From positions 1-28,320 of IMG/VR virus record IMGVR_UViG_3300031673_000367: a stretch of 28,320 nt of DNA, one strand, 5' to 3'. The notes beneath the pieces were generated by a model, which searched no databases, was not told the DNA's origin, and saw only the letters and a list, made by a program, of their open reading frames with translations. The position numbers and the translations under genes were made by a program. Source of the stretch: a virus. This document shows, piece by piece, positions 1 through 7,600 of this stretch (the stretch's first letter is position 1; every line of letters begins with the position of its first letter).

Positions 1-1168
1 TGGCCGCCAAAGGCGATGATCCGACAGTGACGTTGAACCCTGGGATGTTGTCCACGCCGTGGGAAGGTGCGAACACGGTCCCGATGATACCAGAGCCCAA
101 AGCGCCGAACTTGTCAGACACAACGGCATAGTTGGTAGCATCGCTGAAAGTCAGAGTCAAGGTCTGCTGCTTGAGGCTCTGTCCATATGTGAACCCACCA
201 GCAACCGCGTTGCCGCCGCCCGGTGAATTGGTCGTGGACTGGATGATCTCAACCTTGGCCACAGTTGCGCTGAGCTGGGTCAGGGACTCGAAATGGTTGG
301 CCGGCCGGATGTCGGCTGCCCAACCGCCTGTCCAAAGGTCGGTGACCTTGATTTCATCGTTGCCGGTGTCGTCATTGATCGCGTTGACAAAGTATCGGCC
401 ATCGGTCGGGTCGCTGGACAGATTCTCCTTTTTGAGAACCAGAACGCCATCCAGGTATACCTCCATGCCATACTCTTCAGTGGGCTTCTCAATGCCGTCC
501 ATGATCTTGACAGCCAGATACTTCCCGGCATTGTCCAGCTCCAAGCTGAACTCCTTGCCGCTGCCGCTCGCATCGTTGTAGTCGGCCAACATCGTGGCGT
601 CAGAAACGACGGTGATCTTGCCAGCAACGTCATTGGACAGGATCAGGTATTGCTTCGTGGGCACGTCCTTGAGCTTCAGGTAGCCGCCGGCCCAATAGTT
701 TTTCAGCATGGTCAGGCCGGTGTCAAGCGTGGTCTCCTTCAGGTCAGTCGCCGTGGTGTCCCAGACGTTGACGTTGAATGCCCGCTTGCCGCCCCATCGG
801 CCGCCGTTTTTGGCTTCCACCTTCTGGACAGCGGTGCGCGGCAGTCGCCGGCTCATCAGGTACATGACAGAGTCCACTTCAGTGCCGTCCGTTACTCGAA
901 CAGGCCAGAACTCGCCAGCACCTTCACCGAGGTCAAAGAAGTCCAGCGCCGCGTCAGGGGCAAGCCAACCGTTGGTGATCCGGCCGCCCATCTTTTTGGC
1001 GAATGCCTTCTTGTTCGGGCAGAAATTCATCTTGCCGACTTCGCCGCGCTCATACACACCAACGTGCGTTGTCACGCCAAGGGGTGATTCCTGGATGGAC
1101 TTTTCAGCGTCCTTCTCAATGATCACCACACCGGCCCCACGTGAGGGTCCATACCTTCGTTGTGCCAT
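1..1168 (-). CDS. Contractile tail sheath protein (N-terminal part, runs off window)
   Basis: This is the first 389 residues of a tail sheath subunit, which polymerises around the tail tube and contracts to drive infection. The reading frame is open from the ATG at 1168 to the window edge. The start follows an AAAGGAG ribosome binding site six bases upstream. The N-terminus has the sheath pattern: a GAGVVIIEKD strand, then SPLGVTTHVGVYERGEVG, then the helix-loop region AALDFFDLGEGAGEFWPVRVTDG around residues 64-86. This 'fragile contact, then DFF..G.GAGE..VRVTDG' layout is characteristic of phage sheaths. A beta-rich stretch around residues 200-250 is probably the variable domain inserted in many sheaths. 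It lies 15 bases after the upstream gene, so it is probably cotranscribed. The sheath is what makes this a contractile-tail phage. The remaining C-terminal half lies outside the window. Confidence 0.88.
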   Translation of the reverse strand, partial: MAQRRYGPSRGAGVVIIEKDAEKSIQESPLGVTTHVGVYERGEVGKMNFCPNKKAFAKKMGGRITNGWLAPDAALDFFDLGEGAGEFWPVRVTDGTEVDSVMYLMSRRLPRTAVQKVEAKNGGRWGGKRAFNVNVWDTTATDLKETTLDTGLTMLKNYWAGGYLKLKDVPTKQYLILSNDVAGKITVVSDATMLADYNDASGSGKEFSLELDNAGKYLAVKIMDGIEKPTEEYGMEVYLDGVLVLKKENLSSDPTDGRYFVNAINDDTGNDEIKVTDLWTGGWAADIRPANHFESLTQLSATVAKVEIIQSTTNSPGGGNAVAGGFTYGQSLKQQTLTLTFSDATNYAVVSDKFGALGSGIIGTVFAPSHGVDNIPGFNVTVGSSPLAA

Positions 1169-1183
1169 CTCTTACTCCTTTGG

Positions 1184-2485
1184 TCAGGCTTTGCCTGATG
1201 TGAAGTTGACGTCCCCAGAGCTGACAAGGCCAGTGGTAGTTAAACCTGTTTCCTCATCACCCTCAACCCAATAATTGACGTCCATGACATCGAAGACCAT
1301 TCTTCGTTGCTTCAGGTCCGACAGGTTGGGGTTCATCGCATTGTCAAATTCTCTTGTTAAATTCAGGCTATATTCTTCATCCAGACCTTCACTCTTCAGT
1401 AATGGTGTCTGCCGGAATAGCCTCATCATGTCGCCATGAAGCGCAGCCATATCACGATTCTTGCCTGTGACGAGCCGCGCCGTGATTCTCAGTGTCATGC
1501 GATATGGAGCGTGGACCTTGTGAGCAGTCTTGTTCGCCCGGTCCCGAATGGCATCATACCCAGGCATCTGGGCGCTGTTCCGCTCATCGATGTCCTCCAG
1601 AATCACCGCTGGAATCTTATCAACAGCAGCATAGTCCTGGTGAACCATGATATCGCATCTCAACTTGTACGTGAATCTGATCCACATCCGCTTCCCGGCC
1701 GCCTGCACCGAAGTGAGCGTCAACGTCCTGGTGGACGTGTTGAATGCTGAATACAGATTCACTGTGTGATCAGGATCATCATCCTCATTGTATACGGCCA
1801 CAACGCCTTGGATGTCGAACGGGTCCACAGAGTATTCTTGTCTGGAGCCCATGACCATCGTGTCGGTGTCTGTCACCAATGGGAATGACCAATCTTTGGC
1901 CGGCCGGATGGTCTCAATCAGAGGCACCAGCGAGTTGAAAATCAGATCATACTCGAAATTGATGAAAGCATCCCACAGGACGCCCACAGCACGAACTCTT
2001 GGAGTCTGCGTTGGGTCGGTGGTCTTGAGGTTGATGATCACCTGAAGTCGCTTCGTGGCGATAGGGAAAGTGGCGATGTTGTCGCCAATCTCCTGCACGG
2101 TGTTCCACTCGCCGGCCGCTGGAACTGCCCAAGCTGAGCCACTCCACCACAGCTGTGTAGTCCCGTCAGCCGATAGCCTGAAGAGCACAGAGGTGCCAAC
2201 CGGCTCGCCCGTAGACCATGATTTCAAGCTTGACCAGTAATCGAATCCAACCCAGGCTTGAACAGCTTTGGGATTCCACAACCAAGTCTTGACGTACAGA
2301 TCATCATCTGTAGGGTACACGGCCGCTGATACGCCGTCCGGCTCATCCCACCCATTCTCATCTTTCAATTCGATGCACTGCGTTCTGGGATTCAGTCTGA
2401 CTTTGGTCGGGTCGCTGAACGTGAGCTTGGTCCGCTCGTCAGCAGTGAACTCGAATGTCTTGATGAGTTTGTAGGTGGTCTCCAT
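1184..2485 (-). CDS. Neck/tail-junction protein before the sheath, possible tail terminator
   Basis: The product is 433 residues and I do not recognise it with certainty. Its start codon directly abuts the stop of the tail completion gene (TAGATG), and it is followed 15 bases later by the sheath. That position usually belongs to the tail terminator, which caps the tube and sheath. The first roughly 260 residues look beta-rich, with many Trp and Tyr (WLWNPK, WVGFDYW, LWWSGSAW), as in a carbohydrate-binding or jelly-roll domain. The last roughly 160 residues read as a compact alpha/beta domain: a helix-rich part with RMTLRITARLV, then LFRQTPLLKSEGL and a strand ending in DVMDVNYWVEGDEE. The terminator role is inferred from gene order. 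The family-typical terminator is only about 150-200 residues, so this would be a terminator fused to an extra N-terminal domain. Confidence 0.6.
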   Translation of the reverse strand: METTYKLIKTFEFTADERTKLTFSDPTKVRLNPRTQCIELKDENGWDEPDGVSAAVYPTDDDLYVKTWLWNPKAVQAWVGFDYWSSLKSWSTGEPVGTSVLFRLSADGTTQLWWSGSAWAVPAAGEWNTVQEIGDNIATFPIATKRLQVIINLKTTDPTQTPRVRAVGVLWDAFINFEYDLIFNSLVPLIETIRPAKDWSFPLVTDTDTMVMGSRQEYSVDPFDIQGVVAVYNEDDDPDHTVNLYSAFNTSTRTLTLTSVQAAGKRMWIRFTYKLRCDIMVHQDYAAVDKIPAVILEDIDERNSAQMPGYDAIRDRANKTAHKVHAPYRMTLRITARLVTGKNRDMAALHGDMMRLFRQTPLLKSEGLDEEYSLNLTREFDNAMNPNLSDLKQRRMVFDVMDVNYWVEGDEETGLTTTGLVSSGDVNFTSGKA

Positions 2486-3070
2486 CTACTTGCCCACCTT
2501 TGTATCGCCAAAGATGGCGTCCTTGAATCCCTTTTCCCAACGCCTTCTGACTCTGGCTTGGACTTGTGGGCTTTCAATGACGCTCCGGATGAATGGCCGC
2601 CCTGGTATGTTGATCACCGATGGCGAGCCGCCCAAACCTTCCTTGGTTGGCGCTGGAGCGCCCTTTTTGATTGCTTCTGAGATGGCGATGGCGAACCACC
2701 TGCGCATCTTTGGTGTCACCTTGATTGCCACACCCTCGTGAAGCACTTCAGCGATGTTGACGCCTTTCAGCGACTTTTTGGCGCCGACATAAGCCTCAAA
2801 CGAGTTGATCATCTGGTGTGAGATGAACTTGACGAGGTCGTTGTGATCCACCAATGGCATCCCGCTGCCCTTCAGCAGTATCGTCAGCGGTGAGTTGGGC
2901 TCATACTTCCGGCCCTTGATCCTGTCCTTGATCTTGCGTATCACGTACATGCAGTTGTCGATGGTGGCCTTGCGGATGTGGAAGTCCAGATACCTCTTCA
3001 GCCGCGCCGGGTCGATGGTCTTTTCCCAAGCATCCCAGTCTCCAGTTAGTTTGACGGAAGATGAAGTCAT
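2486..3070 (-). CDS. Tail completion / virion morphogenesis protein (HK97 gp10 / gpS-like)
   Basis: This 194-residue protein fits the HK97 gp10-like and P2 gpS/Mu gpG-like tail completion group, which acts at the neck where tail joins head. The supporting pattern is a helical N-terminus with many basic residues (IRKIKDRIKGRKY), the SPLTILLKGSGMPLVDHNDL segment around residues 60-80, and a C-terminal helix with Arg/Lys clusters (VQARVRRRWEKGFKDA). In the family the corresponding segment reads roughly 'pLt..rKgs.~PL.dtG.L', here with DHNDL in place of the usual tG.L. The start overlaps the previous stop by one base (TAATG), with an AAGGTGAT ribosome binding site just upstream. It sits between the head-closure candidate and the protein before the sheath, as expected for a neck component. 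The family assignment is by motif and context; the exact subfamily is uncertain. Confidence 0.65.
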   Translation of the reverse strand: MTSSSVKLTGDWDAWEKTIDPARLKRYLDFHIRKATIDNCMYVIRKIKDRIKGRKYEPNSPLTILLKGSGMPLVDHNDLVKFISHQMINSFEAYVGAKKSLKGVNIAEVLHEGVAIKVTPKMRRWFAIAISEAIKKGAPAPTKEGLGGSPSVINIPGRPFIRSVIESPQVQARVRRRWEKGFKDAIFGDTKVGK

Positions 3071-3477
3071 TACAGATCACCTTCCTGCTGGTCTGGATTC
3101 CGGTCGCCCGCCCAGGCTTTCATCAGCGTAGCGCCGCCTTGGTCAGTGTAGTGTCCCATGTCCTCAAAGAACGTGATGAACATGTTCACTTCACGAGTCC
3201 CAATCTTGCGCACCCTGTCACCACGATTCAGGACCTTCCCGGCCGCCGCCAGGTCAGTGTGCCTGAAGAGCATGTAGCAGTTGTCCTTCTCTCTTGGGCC
3301 TGAGAAGTTTGGATCAGGTTTGCCGATGGTCTTCCACTTGATCTGTGCTACCAAGTTGATGATCACTTCGTGGGCCGCGCCGCCGATTGGCTCACGTGCT
3401 CTGTCATCGTAAATGGTAGCTGATCTGTCGATTTGTGCTATTTGCACAGGGATAGGGTGGATTAACCTTGGCTGCAT
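3070..3477 (-). CDS. Probable head-closure / head-tail stopper protein
   Basis: The product is 135 residues. It is probably the stopper-like neck protein that seals the connector after packaging. Visible features are a short N-terminal strand-rich segment (IPVQIAQIDRSATIYDDR), a central beta segment (INLVAQIKWK), the loop FSGPREKDNCYMLFRH and a strand pair around GDRVRKIGTREVNMFITFF. The C-terminus is short and acidic. Small, beta-barrel-like proteins in this position, directly after the gp6-like connector, are commonly head-closure proteins. Both ends overlap the neighbouring genes by one base (TAATG), so translation is probably coupled. I have no unambiguous motif for the family, so the role rests mostly on neighbourhood and size. 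Confidence 0.5.
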   Translation of the reverse strand: MQPRLIHPIPVQIAQIDRSATIYDDRAREPIGGAAHEVIINLVAQIKWKTIGKPDPNFSGPREKDNCYMLFRHTDLAAAGKVLNRGDRVRKIGTREVNMFITFFEDMGHYTDQGGATLMKAWAGDRNPDQQEGDL

Positions 3478-4457
3478 TACGACATCACCACGGGCTCACC
3501 CCAACCTCTGGGTGATGCTATACCGATTGGACGCCTGTACATCTTCAGGATGCGATCAACTTCCAGGTCGCCCGTGATTGAGCTGCCGCCGCTCGCCGCC
3601 GGGATGTCTGAATACTTCAGCTTGTGACCATCAGTCCACTCTTCCACAACCGGTCCCGCCGGTGAAGCGCCTGCGCTGGCTTCCGGACCAATCCTGGCTA
3701 TGACCAAACGGGTCACAGCATACTTGATCAGCTTCGGTGCGCATCCGTCCGGCTCGATGAATCCAAAGCTGCCTTCGATGATCTGGTTGCGGTAGCCTTT
3801 GGCGAATCGGAGTGCTTGAGAGCCGCCTGCCGACAGACGCTCAAAGAGGTCCATCGTGCTCGTGCGCTGGAGCTTGATTCTCGGATTGCGCCTGTCATCC
3901 GGGTCGAATCGGTTGTACACCACATAGCTCGCTGCGTCCAGAGCTTCTGTTTCACCATTGAGCTTCAGACTCGTGACGCTGATGATCGGAATCGACAGAA
4001 ACAGGATGTCTGTGTCGTTGCCGTCCAACTCCAGCGTGATGTCCTTGGGATAGAACCATTGGCCAGTTTGCTCGTTGACGAATGATTCCCAAATCTCGAT
4101 CAGCGCCAGCAGTCGCTCATCAGACGCCTGTGCAACGGTGACTCCTTCATCTCGGAAGTCCTGTATGCTGACGTAGTTGCCTGTGCCCTCGCCCTTGATG
4201 GCTTCCGACAGGCTGGACTCTGCTGAACTGACGCTGTTGAAGTAGGATGTCTTGTAATAGTAGGCTGGGTCACCGGCAATGTCGTCATACTCGTACACCG
4301 TTTGAAGCGCCACGAGCGTGATGCGCGTCCCCAGGCCAGTGATTTCAGTGTAGGTGCCGCTGATTCCGGCCGTGCTGCGGTAGACCTTGATTTCATCGAA
4401 CAAGGTCATCACGTTTGCCAGTTCTGAAACGTGTATTCGCAGTTTAATTGCGGCCAT
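3477..4457 (-). CDS. Head-tail connector (gp6-like adaptor) with N-terminal FN3-like domain
   Basis: This 326-residue protein appears to be two modules. Residues 1-90 look like a fibronectin type III domain: a strand with EIKVYRST, then YEYDDIAGDPAYYYKTSYFN, then SSAESSLSEAI, which is the usual 'Y.D.....Y.Y.V......~S..S' order. From about residue 95 the helical DFRDEGVTVAQASDERLLALI segment, the aromatic TGQWFYP, and the strand pattern through VTSLKLNGE match head-tail adaptor proteins of the HK97 gp6/SPP1 gp15 type, which form the ring under the portal. A Gly/Ser/Ala-rich loop and a short basic tail end the protein. The start is a TGATG overlap with the upstream gene, and GGAGG lies seven bases before it. 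An adaptor with an FN3 fusion is larger than the roughly 100-200 residues usual for the family. Confidence 0.7.
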   Translation of the reverse strand: MAAIKLRIHVSELANVMTLFDEIKVYRSTAGISGTYTEITGLGTRITLVALQTVYEYDDIAGDPAYYYKTSYFNSVSSAESSLSEAIKGEGTGNYVSIQDFRDEGVTVAQASDERLLALIEIWESFVNEQTGQWFYPKDITLELDGNDTDILFLSIPIISVTSLKLNGETEALDAASYVVYNRFDPDDRRNPRIKLQRTSTMDLFERLSAGGSQALRFAKGYRNQIIEGSFGFIEPDGCAPKLIKYAVTRLVIARIGPEASAGASPAGPVVEEWTDGHKLKYSDIPAASGGSSITGDLEVDRILKMYRRPIGIASPRGWGEPVVMS

Positions 4458-4927
4458 CAGTCAACCTCCGCGCTGATCATCTTCGGCCTGAGATTCATGG
4501 CTTGCTTCATCTCTGGCTTGAGACCGACCACCTGTATGATCTCTGGAAGCAGGTCACCCAACTCGCCTGCTGAGAACAGTTCCGGCCGAACATTGAAAGC
4601 CTGCTCGATGGCAGGGATCAGGACCTGGGCTGAGATGATCAGCGGAATGCCGCCTGACATCGCGCCGCCGCCCGTCTCATCTTCATAGTAGATGAACATC
4701 GTGTCGCCATCACGTGGCGCAAAGTTCATCGTGAAGGTGAGGTGATCAGACTCTTCAGTCCATCCGTCGCCATCAAAGTCGTGATCATCGCCGGTTGGGT
4801 CTAACAGCACACCATTGTGGAACACCCTGGTGGTTCCAGGGAGATAAGTGGATGGCGTTTTGAACTCTTTGTTCACGCCGTCCATGGTGCCGATAGCCGG
4901 CACCAATCTTGGTTGGCCCGCACTCAT
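4457..4927 (-). CDS. Virion-associated protein with a beta-domain shared with the 5115-5414 product
   Basis: The product is 156 residues. Residues 9-85 form a domain with the pattern G.mDGvN..F.T...Y.PGT.RVF.NGVLL, then an acidic loop and a final GD.MFIYYED strand. The protein encoded at 5115-5414 has the same pattern (GSIDGHNDTFQT, then LRVFWDGVLI), so the two are paralogues. This domain type is common in fibre- and baseplate-linked phage proteins and looks like a small beta-sandwich. The C-terminal 70 residues are different, with repeated leucine/proline phrases such as LIPAIEQAFNVRPEL and VVGLKPEMKQAMNLRPK, probably paired helices. No convincing ribosome binding site lies before the ATG. 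It is the first gene after a 187-base gap that carries promoter-like signals. The precise role is unknown. Confidence 0.6.
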   Translation of the reverse strand: MSAGQPRLVPAIGTMDGVNKEFKTPSTYLPGTTRVFHNGVLLDPTGDDHDFDGDGWTEESDHLTFTMNFAPRDGDTMFIYYEDETGGGAMSGGIPLIISAQVLIPAIEQAFNVRPELFSAGELGDLLPEIIQVVGLKPEMKQAMNLRPKMISAEVD

Positions 4928-5114
4928 GTGTTATTCAGTTGTCTTTTCCGTTCAGAATAATAGAATTGACATCGATTCTAATGTCATTCAACATCTGAAG
5001 TCTAGTGTAAAGTCATAAAATGTGTATAGGCAGCCTGCTGGGGTAGGTTATGCGGTGTGAAAATGGGAACAGTTTCGAGATGGCGTCTGGTAAACCAGCA
5101 CACATCCTGAAAAT
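4928..5114. promoter_or_regulatory. Intergenic control region before the connector operon
   Basis: This 187-base gap is more AT-rich than its surroundings. On the minus strand it has a -10-like TAGAAT (4975-4980) inside the 10-mer ACATTAGAAT, which recurs at 23870-23879. An ATGTGT element (plus reading) with GCAG next to it lies 39 bases upstream (5020-5025). A second -10-like TATTAT lies at 4957-4962, preceded by ATGACA with a 19-base spacer. A perfect inverted repeat TGACAT/ATGTCA with an 8-base loop spans 4967-4986 and covers the -10. A short CTGG/CCAG hairpin lies just after the stop of the upstream gene. The promoter is inferred from these signals only. Confidence 0.4.
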
Positions 5115-5414
5115 TCAGCCGTATCTCAAGCCGTATACTATGCCATATCCTTTCAGGATGGGGCTGGGATATGGTGAGTATCTTGCCGTGTACCAGACTT
5201 GTAGCTTGGTCCCGAGCGGTGGGATTTGCTTGAATCGGAACTGCTTGTTGTACAGCTCCACGAAGCCATCATCTAATTCACGCTTGATCAGAACGCCGTC
5301 CCAAAACACTCTCAAGTGTTCTGGTTCATAATCGAGTTGCGTTTGGAAGGTGTCATTGTGCCCATCGATGGAGCCTGTAGGCTTCTCCATCTTGACAGGG
5401 AATGCTGGCATCAA
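5115..5414 (-). CDS. Small fibre-type beta-domain protein
   Basis: This 99-residue protein consists almost entirely of the beta-domain found at the N-terminus of the 4457-4927 product. The shared pattern is G.iDG.N..F.T...Y.P...RVF..GVL, followed here by an acidic ELDDGFVELYNKQFRF strand pair and a GTKLQVWY edge strand. The last 20 residues are Tyr/Gly-rich. It overlaps the upstream hydrolase gene by four bases (ATGA), so it is translated from the same message. Two consecutive ATGs occur at the start; the first was taken because it forms the overlap. It ends a long run of coupled genes before the 4928-5114 gap. Function is unknown; a virion surface or fibre accessory role is inferred from the domain type. 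Confidence 0.6.
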   Translation of the reverse strand: MMPAFPVKMEKPTGSIDGHNDTFQTQLDYEPEHLRVFWDGVLIKRELDDGFVELYNKQFRFKQIPPLGTKLQVWYTARYSPYPSPILKGYGIVYGLRYG

Positions 5415-6028
5415 CCATACCTTGCCTTGGTGGCTGGCAAGATGAAGCGTGTTCTGAATTCTGTGGGCGTGTGAAGCAGAGCCTTCAGCAGATCAAGTGG
5501 ACTTGTGGATTCTGGGTCCATGCCTTTGATAGCCTGGTACCCTCCGTGGTCCAACGTCCTGATCACTGCTTCTGAACACATCAGCTTGGTCGGGTCGCTG
5601 AACTTGCCCCTGGCCGCCCGGCCGATGAACTTCTTCAGACCTACCATCACGGCAGCCCAATAGTCATATTCTGTGCCCAGGTATCCTGACACCCACTTGA
5701 GACTGCTTTCCAACTTTGGCCCAATCGGGTCCATCTCTGCGATGAGGATGTTTTTGGTTTTCCACCTGTCCCAAGGCACGTGTTCAAAGCCCCAAGATTC
5801 TGCCTGAAGGACCATTCGCCGCCCGAGTGAAACATCGTCATGAACGAGCAGGGCGTGACTTGGTGACGATGGAGTCATGAACCGGCCGCCAGATGCCCAC
5901 CTGATCATGCCTGACATGAACTTGTGCGTCGTGGAAAAGCAAATTGAGATGTGTTGGTGCTCTATGTGCTTACTGACGCCATTCCGTTTTTCATACGGCA
6001 GATGGCACATGGCGTCGTGGCGTCTCAT
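5411..6028 (-). CDS. Permuted NlpC/P60-like (papain-fold) hydrolase
   Basis: The product is 205 residues from the ATG at 6028, chosen because it forms an ATGA overlap with the stop of the membrane-protein gene upstream. A longer reading from 6076 would cut 50 bases into that gene. The sequence follows the circularly permuted papain-like NlpC/P60 layout: an ICFST strand (29-33), a helix MSGMIRW, a histidine in PSHALLVHD (His58), a VLQAESWGF strand (73-81), a Y-D-Y motif near 121, and the nucleophile-like cysteine in MCSEAVIRTL (Cys151). A late SPLDLLKALL helix is typical. Such proteins cleave peptidoglycan peptides or related amide bonds. In a phage this could be a lysis enzyme or a virion-borne cell-wall enzyme. 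No signal peptide is obvious. Activity is inferred from the residue pattern. Confidence 0.65.
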   Translation of the reverse strand: MRRHDAMCHLPYEKRNGVSKHIEHQHISICFSTTHKFMSGMIRWASGGRFMTPSSPSHALLVHDDVSLGRRMVLQAESWGFEHVPWDRWKTKNILIAEMDPIGPKLESSLKWVSGYLGTEYDYWAAVMVGLKKFIGRAARGKFSDPTKLMCSEAVIRTLDHGGYQAIKGMDPESTSPLDLLKALLHTPTEFRTRFILPATKARYG

Positions 6029-6315
6029 TTCTTCCGAGCCTTTGACCAACGAGCAACCAAAGCTCCGATCAACCACCCTGCCCCGTTGGACATCGGGTCA
6101 ACCAGCCAAGCGTTCAATGGATGCTCGATCACCACCCACGTGTCCTGATATGCCCTCTGAAGGAAGTGTTCAGGAATCTCCCAAGCGAATGAACACGCCA
6201 GCCACAATATGACGTGCACCCACCATTTAGGCTCCCACTTGGAGTGAATAGCCGATGCCAAAAAGATGAAGAACCCCATGTGTGGAAGAATCCACCAATC
6301 AAAAACAGGACTCAT
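6025..6315 (-). CDS. Small integral membrane protein, unknown role
   Basis: This 96-residue protein is rich in Trp and hydrophobic residues. Likely membrane segments are residues 7-23 (around LPHMGFFIFLASAI), 32-46 (VHVILWLACSFAW) and 78-90 (GAGWLIGALVARW), followed by a basic C-terminus (RWSKARKK). Between the second and third segments lies a conserved-looking stretch, EIPEHFLQR then IEHPLNAWLVDPMSN. This resembles the acidic/His loop of small DUF2585/VanZ-like membrane proteins, though I cannot confirm the family. It overlaps both neighbours by four bases, between a virion protein and the papain-fold hydrolase. A membrane protein beside a cell-wall hydrolase would suit a holin or lysis accessory, but polar residues in the loop and three segments are not decisive. 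Confidence 0.55.
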   Translation of the reverse strand: MSPVFDWWILPHMGFFIFLASAIHSKWEPKWWVHVILWLACSFAWEIPEHFLQRAYQDTWVVIEHPLNAWLVDPMSNGAGWLIGALVARWSKARKK

Positions 6316-7118
6316 GTGTACACAACTGCTCCATTCATTCTACCAACTTCAAGCTCCCAAGTCAGCTGCACGTTGTGCTCGCCGCCGTTGTTGTGAATCC
6401 TGCATTGCATTTGCCACTGCGGTGGGATGCGTGTCGGGTCGATGCCTGGGAATGTGACGTTCAAGTATCCGTCGCCGATGATGCCAACGTCCGCGACATA
6501 TGTGTGGACTGGAACGATGGCAGGGACCAGTTGACAGTTGCCGTCGCCTGCTGGAGCAGGAACGCAGACGCCCAAACCGGTGTCAGGATAGCTCCAATTC
6601 CAATATCCGCCGCTCTGTAACAGCGGCACAAAGGCATCAGCAGCCTCCAGATCAACGGTGTAGTCTCCATCGCCAGCCGCTGGAATCAGGATGCCAGACG
6701 GGTGGACGTTGCAGTTGCCGGAACCGGGTGTGGGCGTGATCACCGTGGCAGGAGCCACCAAACGGAATGTCACGAAGTCCCCAAAGACTGCGTTCAGATA
6801 CCACATCCCGCCGCCGCCCAACTCCACCCAATCATTGAATGACCACGATACCCAATCTGACAAGCCATCCACGGCGTGTGCCAATTGAAAGCGTGTGCCT
6901 TTGCCTAGACCATTGGCACGATCATCTGCACACCCTGCGATGTACAGGCGCGTGCCCAGCGTGTAAGCGCTGCTGCGCGTGAATCGCTTCTTATCTGTAG
7001 TTTTTGGCGTGGAATCTGCCATGATTGGATTGCCATCATCATCGACAGACGCCGTGGTGACCACTGCGCGCCCTTCGCTGTCCAACGCCGGTATCTGCCA
7101 CCCTGATTGCTCTGGCAT
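6312..7118 (-). CDS. Probable tail-fibre-associated structural protein
   Basis: The product is 268 residues and of unknown function. The first 60 residues resemble a short fibre-entry segment (a.d..G.avvt). The rest is beta-rich with Gly, Trp and aromatic residues. Two similar phrases stand out: GSGNCNVHPSGILIPAAGDGDYTVDL near 130-155 and a related GDGNC..VPAIVPVHTYVADVG near 190-215, suggesting an internal duplication of a small Cys-containing beta-unit. The C-terminal part has IGDGYLNVTF and the WQMQCRIHNNGGEHNVQLTWEL strands. It starts with a one-base overlap (TAATG) and follows two other fibre-region genes. A receptor-binding or fibre-tip accessory role is inferred from context only. Confidence 0.5.
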   Translation of the reverse strand: MPEQSGWQIPALDSEGRAVVTTASVDDDGNPIMADSTPKTTDKKRFTRSSAYTLGTRLYIAGCADDRANGLGKGTRFQLAHAVDGLSDWVSWSFNDWVELGGGGMWYLNAVFGDFVTFRLVAPATVITPTPGSGNCNVHPSGILIPAAGDGDYTVDLEAADAFVPLLQSGGYWNWSYPDTGLGVCVPAPAGDGNCQLVPAIVPVHTYVADVGIIGDGYLNVTFPGIDPTRIPPQWQMQCRIHNNGGEHNVQLTWELEVGRMNGAVVYT

Positions 7119-7600
7119 TATGCACCTACCTTCTTCATGATTCGCTTGTCTCCGTCAGTGACATAATTCCACACCTCAGGAGGTGACAGTGACGAGCCGT
7201 CAGGTAACAGTTGTGTGATCGTCTTGGACATCAGCGTCTTGTTGTTTGGTCCGCCGTATGTGTAGACCGTTTCTTCAACTGGGTGTGAGTACGAACCGCC
7301 GCCGTTGTCCGTCCCATACCACGTTTCCTTGTCGATGTCACCTCGATTGTTGTACTCAGCAACAAGGAAGTTGCGACTGGCCGAAACAAGCACCACGTGA
7401 GCTGCCACGACAGCGTTGACGACATCCACATCTGCTGGCGATGGTTCAGTCTCGAACACCAATGAGCAAGCGTCACTATTTGTGGTGATGTGTGAAAGCA
7501 CAGCTTCACAGGCGCTGGCCAATACCTGTTTCTGCAACAATGACGGTTGCAGCCCTCCGGAGAAATCATGCGTGATGGAATAATTCAATGTCGCGCTCAT
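7118..7600 (-). CDS. Fibre-operon protein of unknown function
   Basis: This 160-residue protein is not recognised. The N-terminal half looks alpha/beta, with LLQKQVLASACEAVLSHI followed by an ADVDVVNAVVAAHVVLVSAS helix. The C-terminal half has Tyr/Gly/Ser-rich strands (WYGTDNGGGSYSHP, TVYTYGGPNN) and a short basic end, RIMKKVGA. It overlaps the upstream fibre gene by one base (TGATG) and its own stop overlaps the next start in the same way, so the three are probably made together. It could be a fibre assembly partner or a small virion subunit. No enzymatic motif is visible. Confidence 0.5.
   Translation of the reverse strand: MSATLNYSITHDFSGGLQPSLLQKQVLASACEAVLSHITTNSDACSLVFETEPSPADVDVVNAVVAAHVVLVSASRNFLVAEYNNRGDIDKETWYGTDNGGGSYSHPVEETVYTYGGPNNKTLMSKTITQLLPDGSSLSPPEVWNYVTDGDKRIMKKVGA

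Noticed and set aside
293-1087. 264-codon plus-strand frame opposite the sheath
   Set aside because: It is antisense to the sheath frame, whose protein text is clear.
5050-5331. 93-codon plus-strand frame starting in the 4928-5114 gap
   Set aside because: It runs through the antisense of the 5115-5414 gene, has no good ribosome binding site, and its Pro/Ser/Tyr text is shadow-like.
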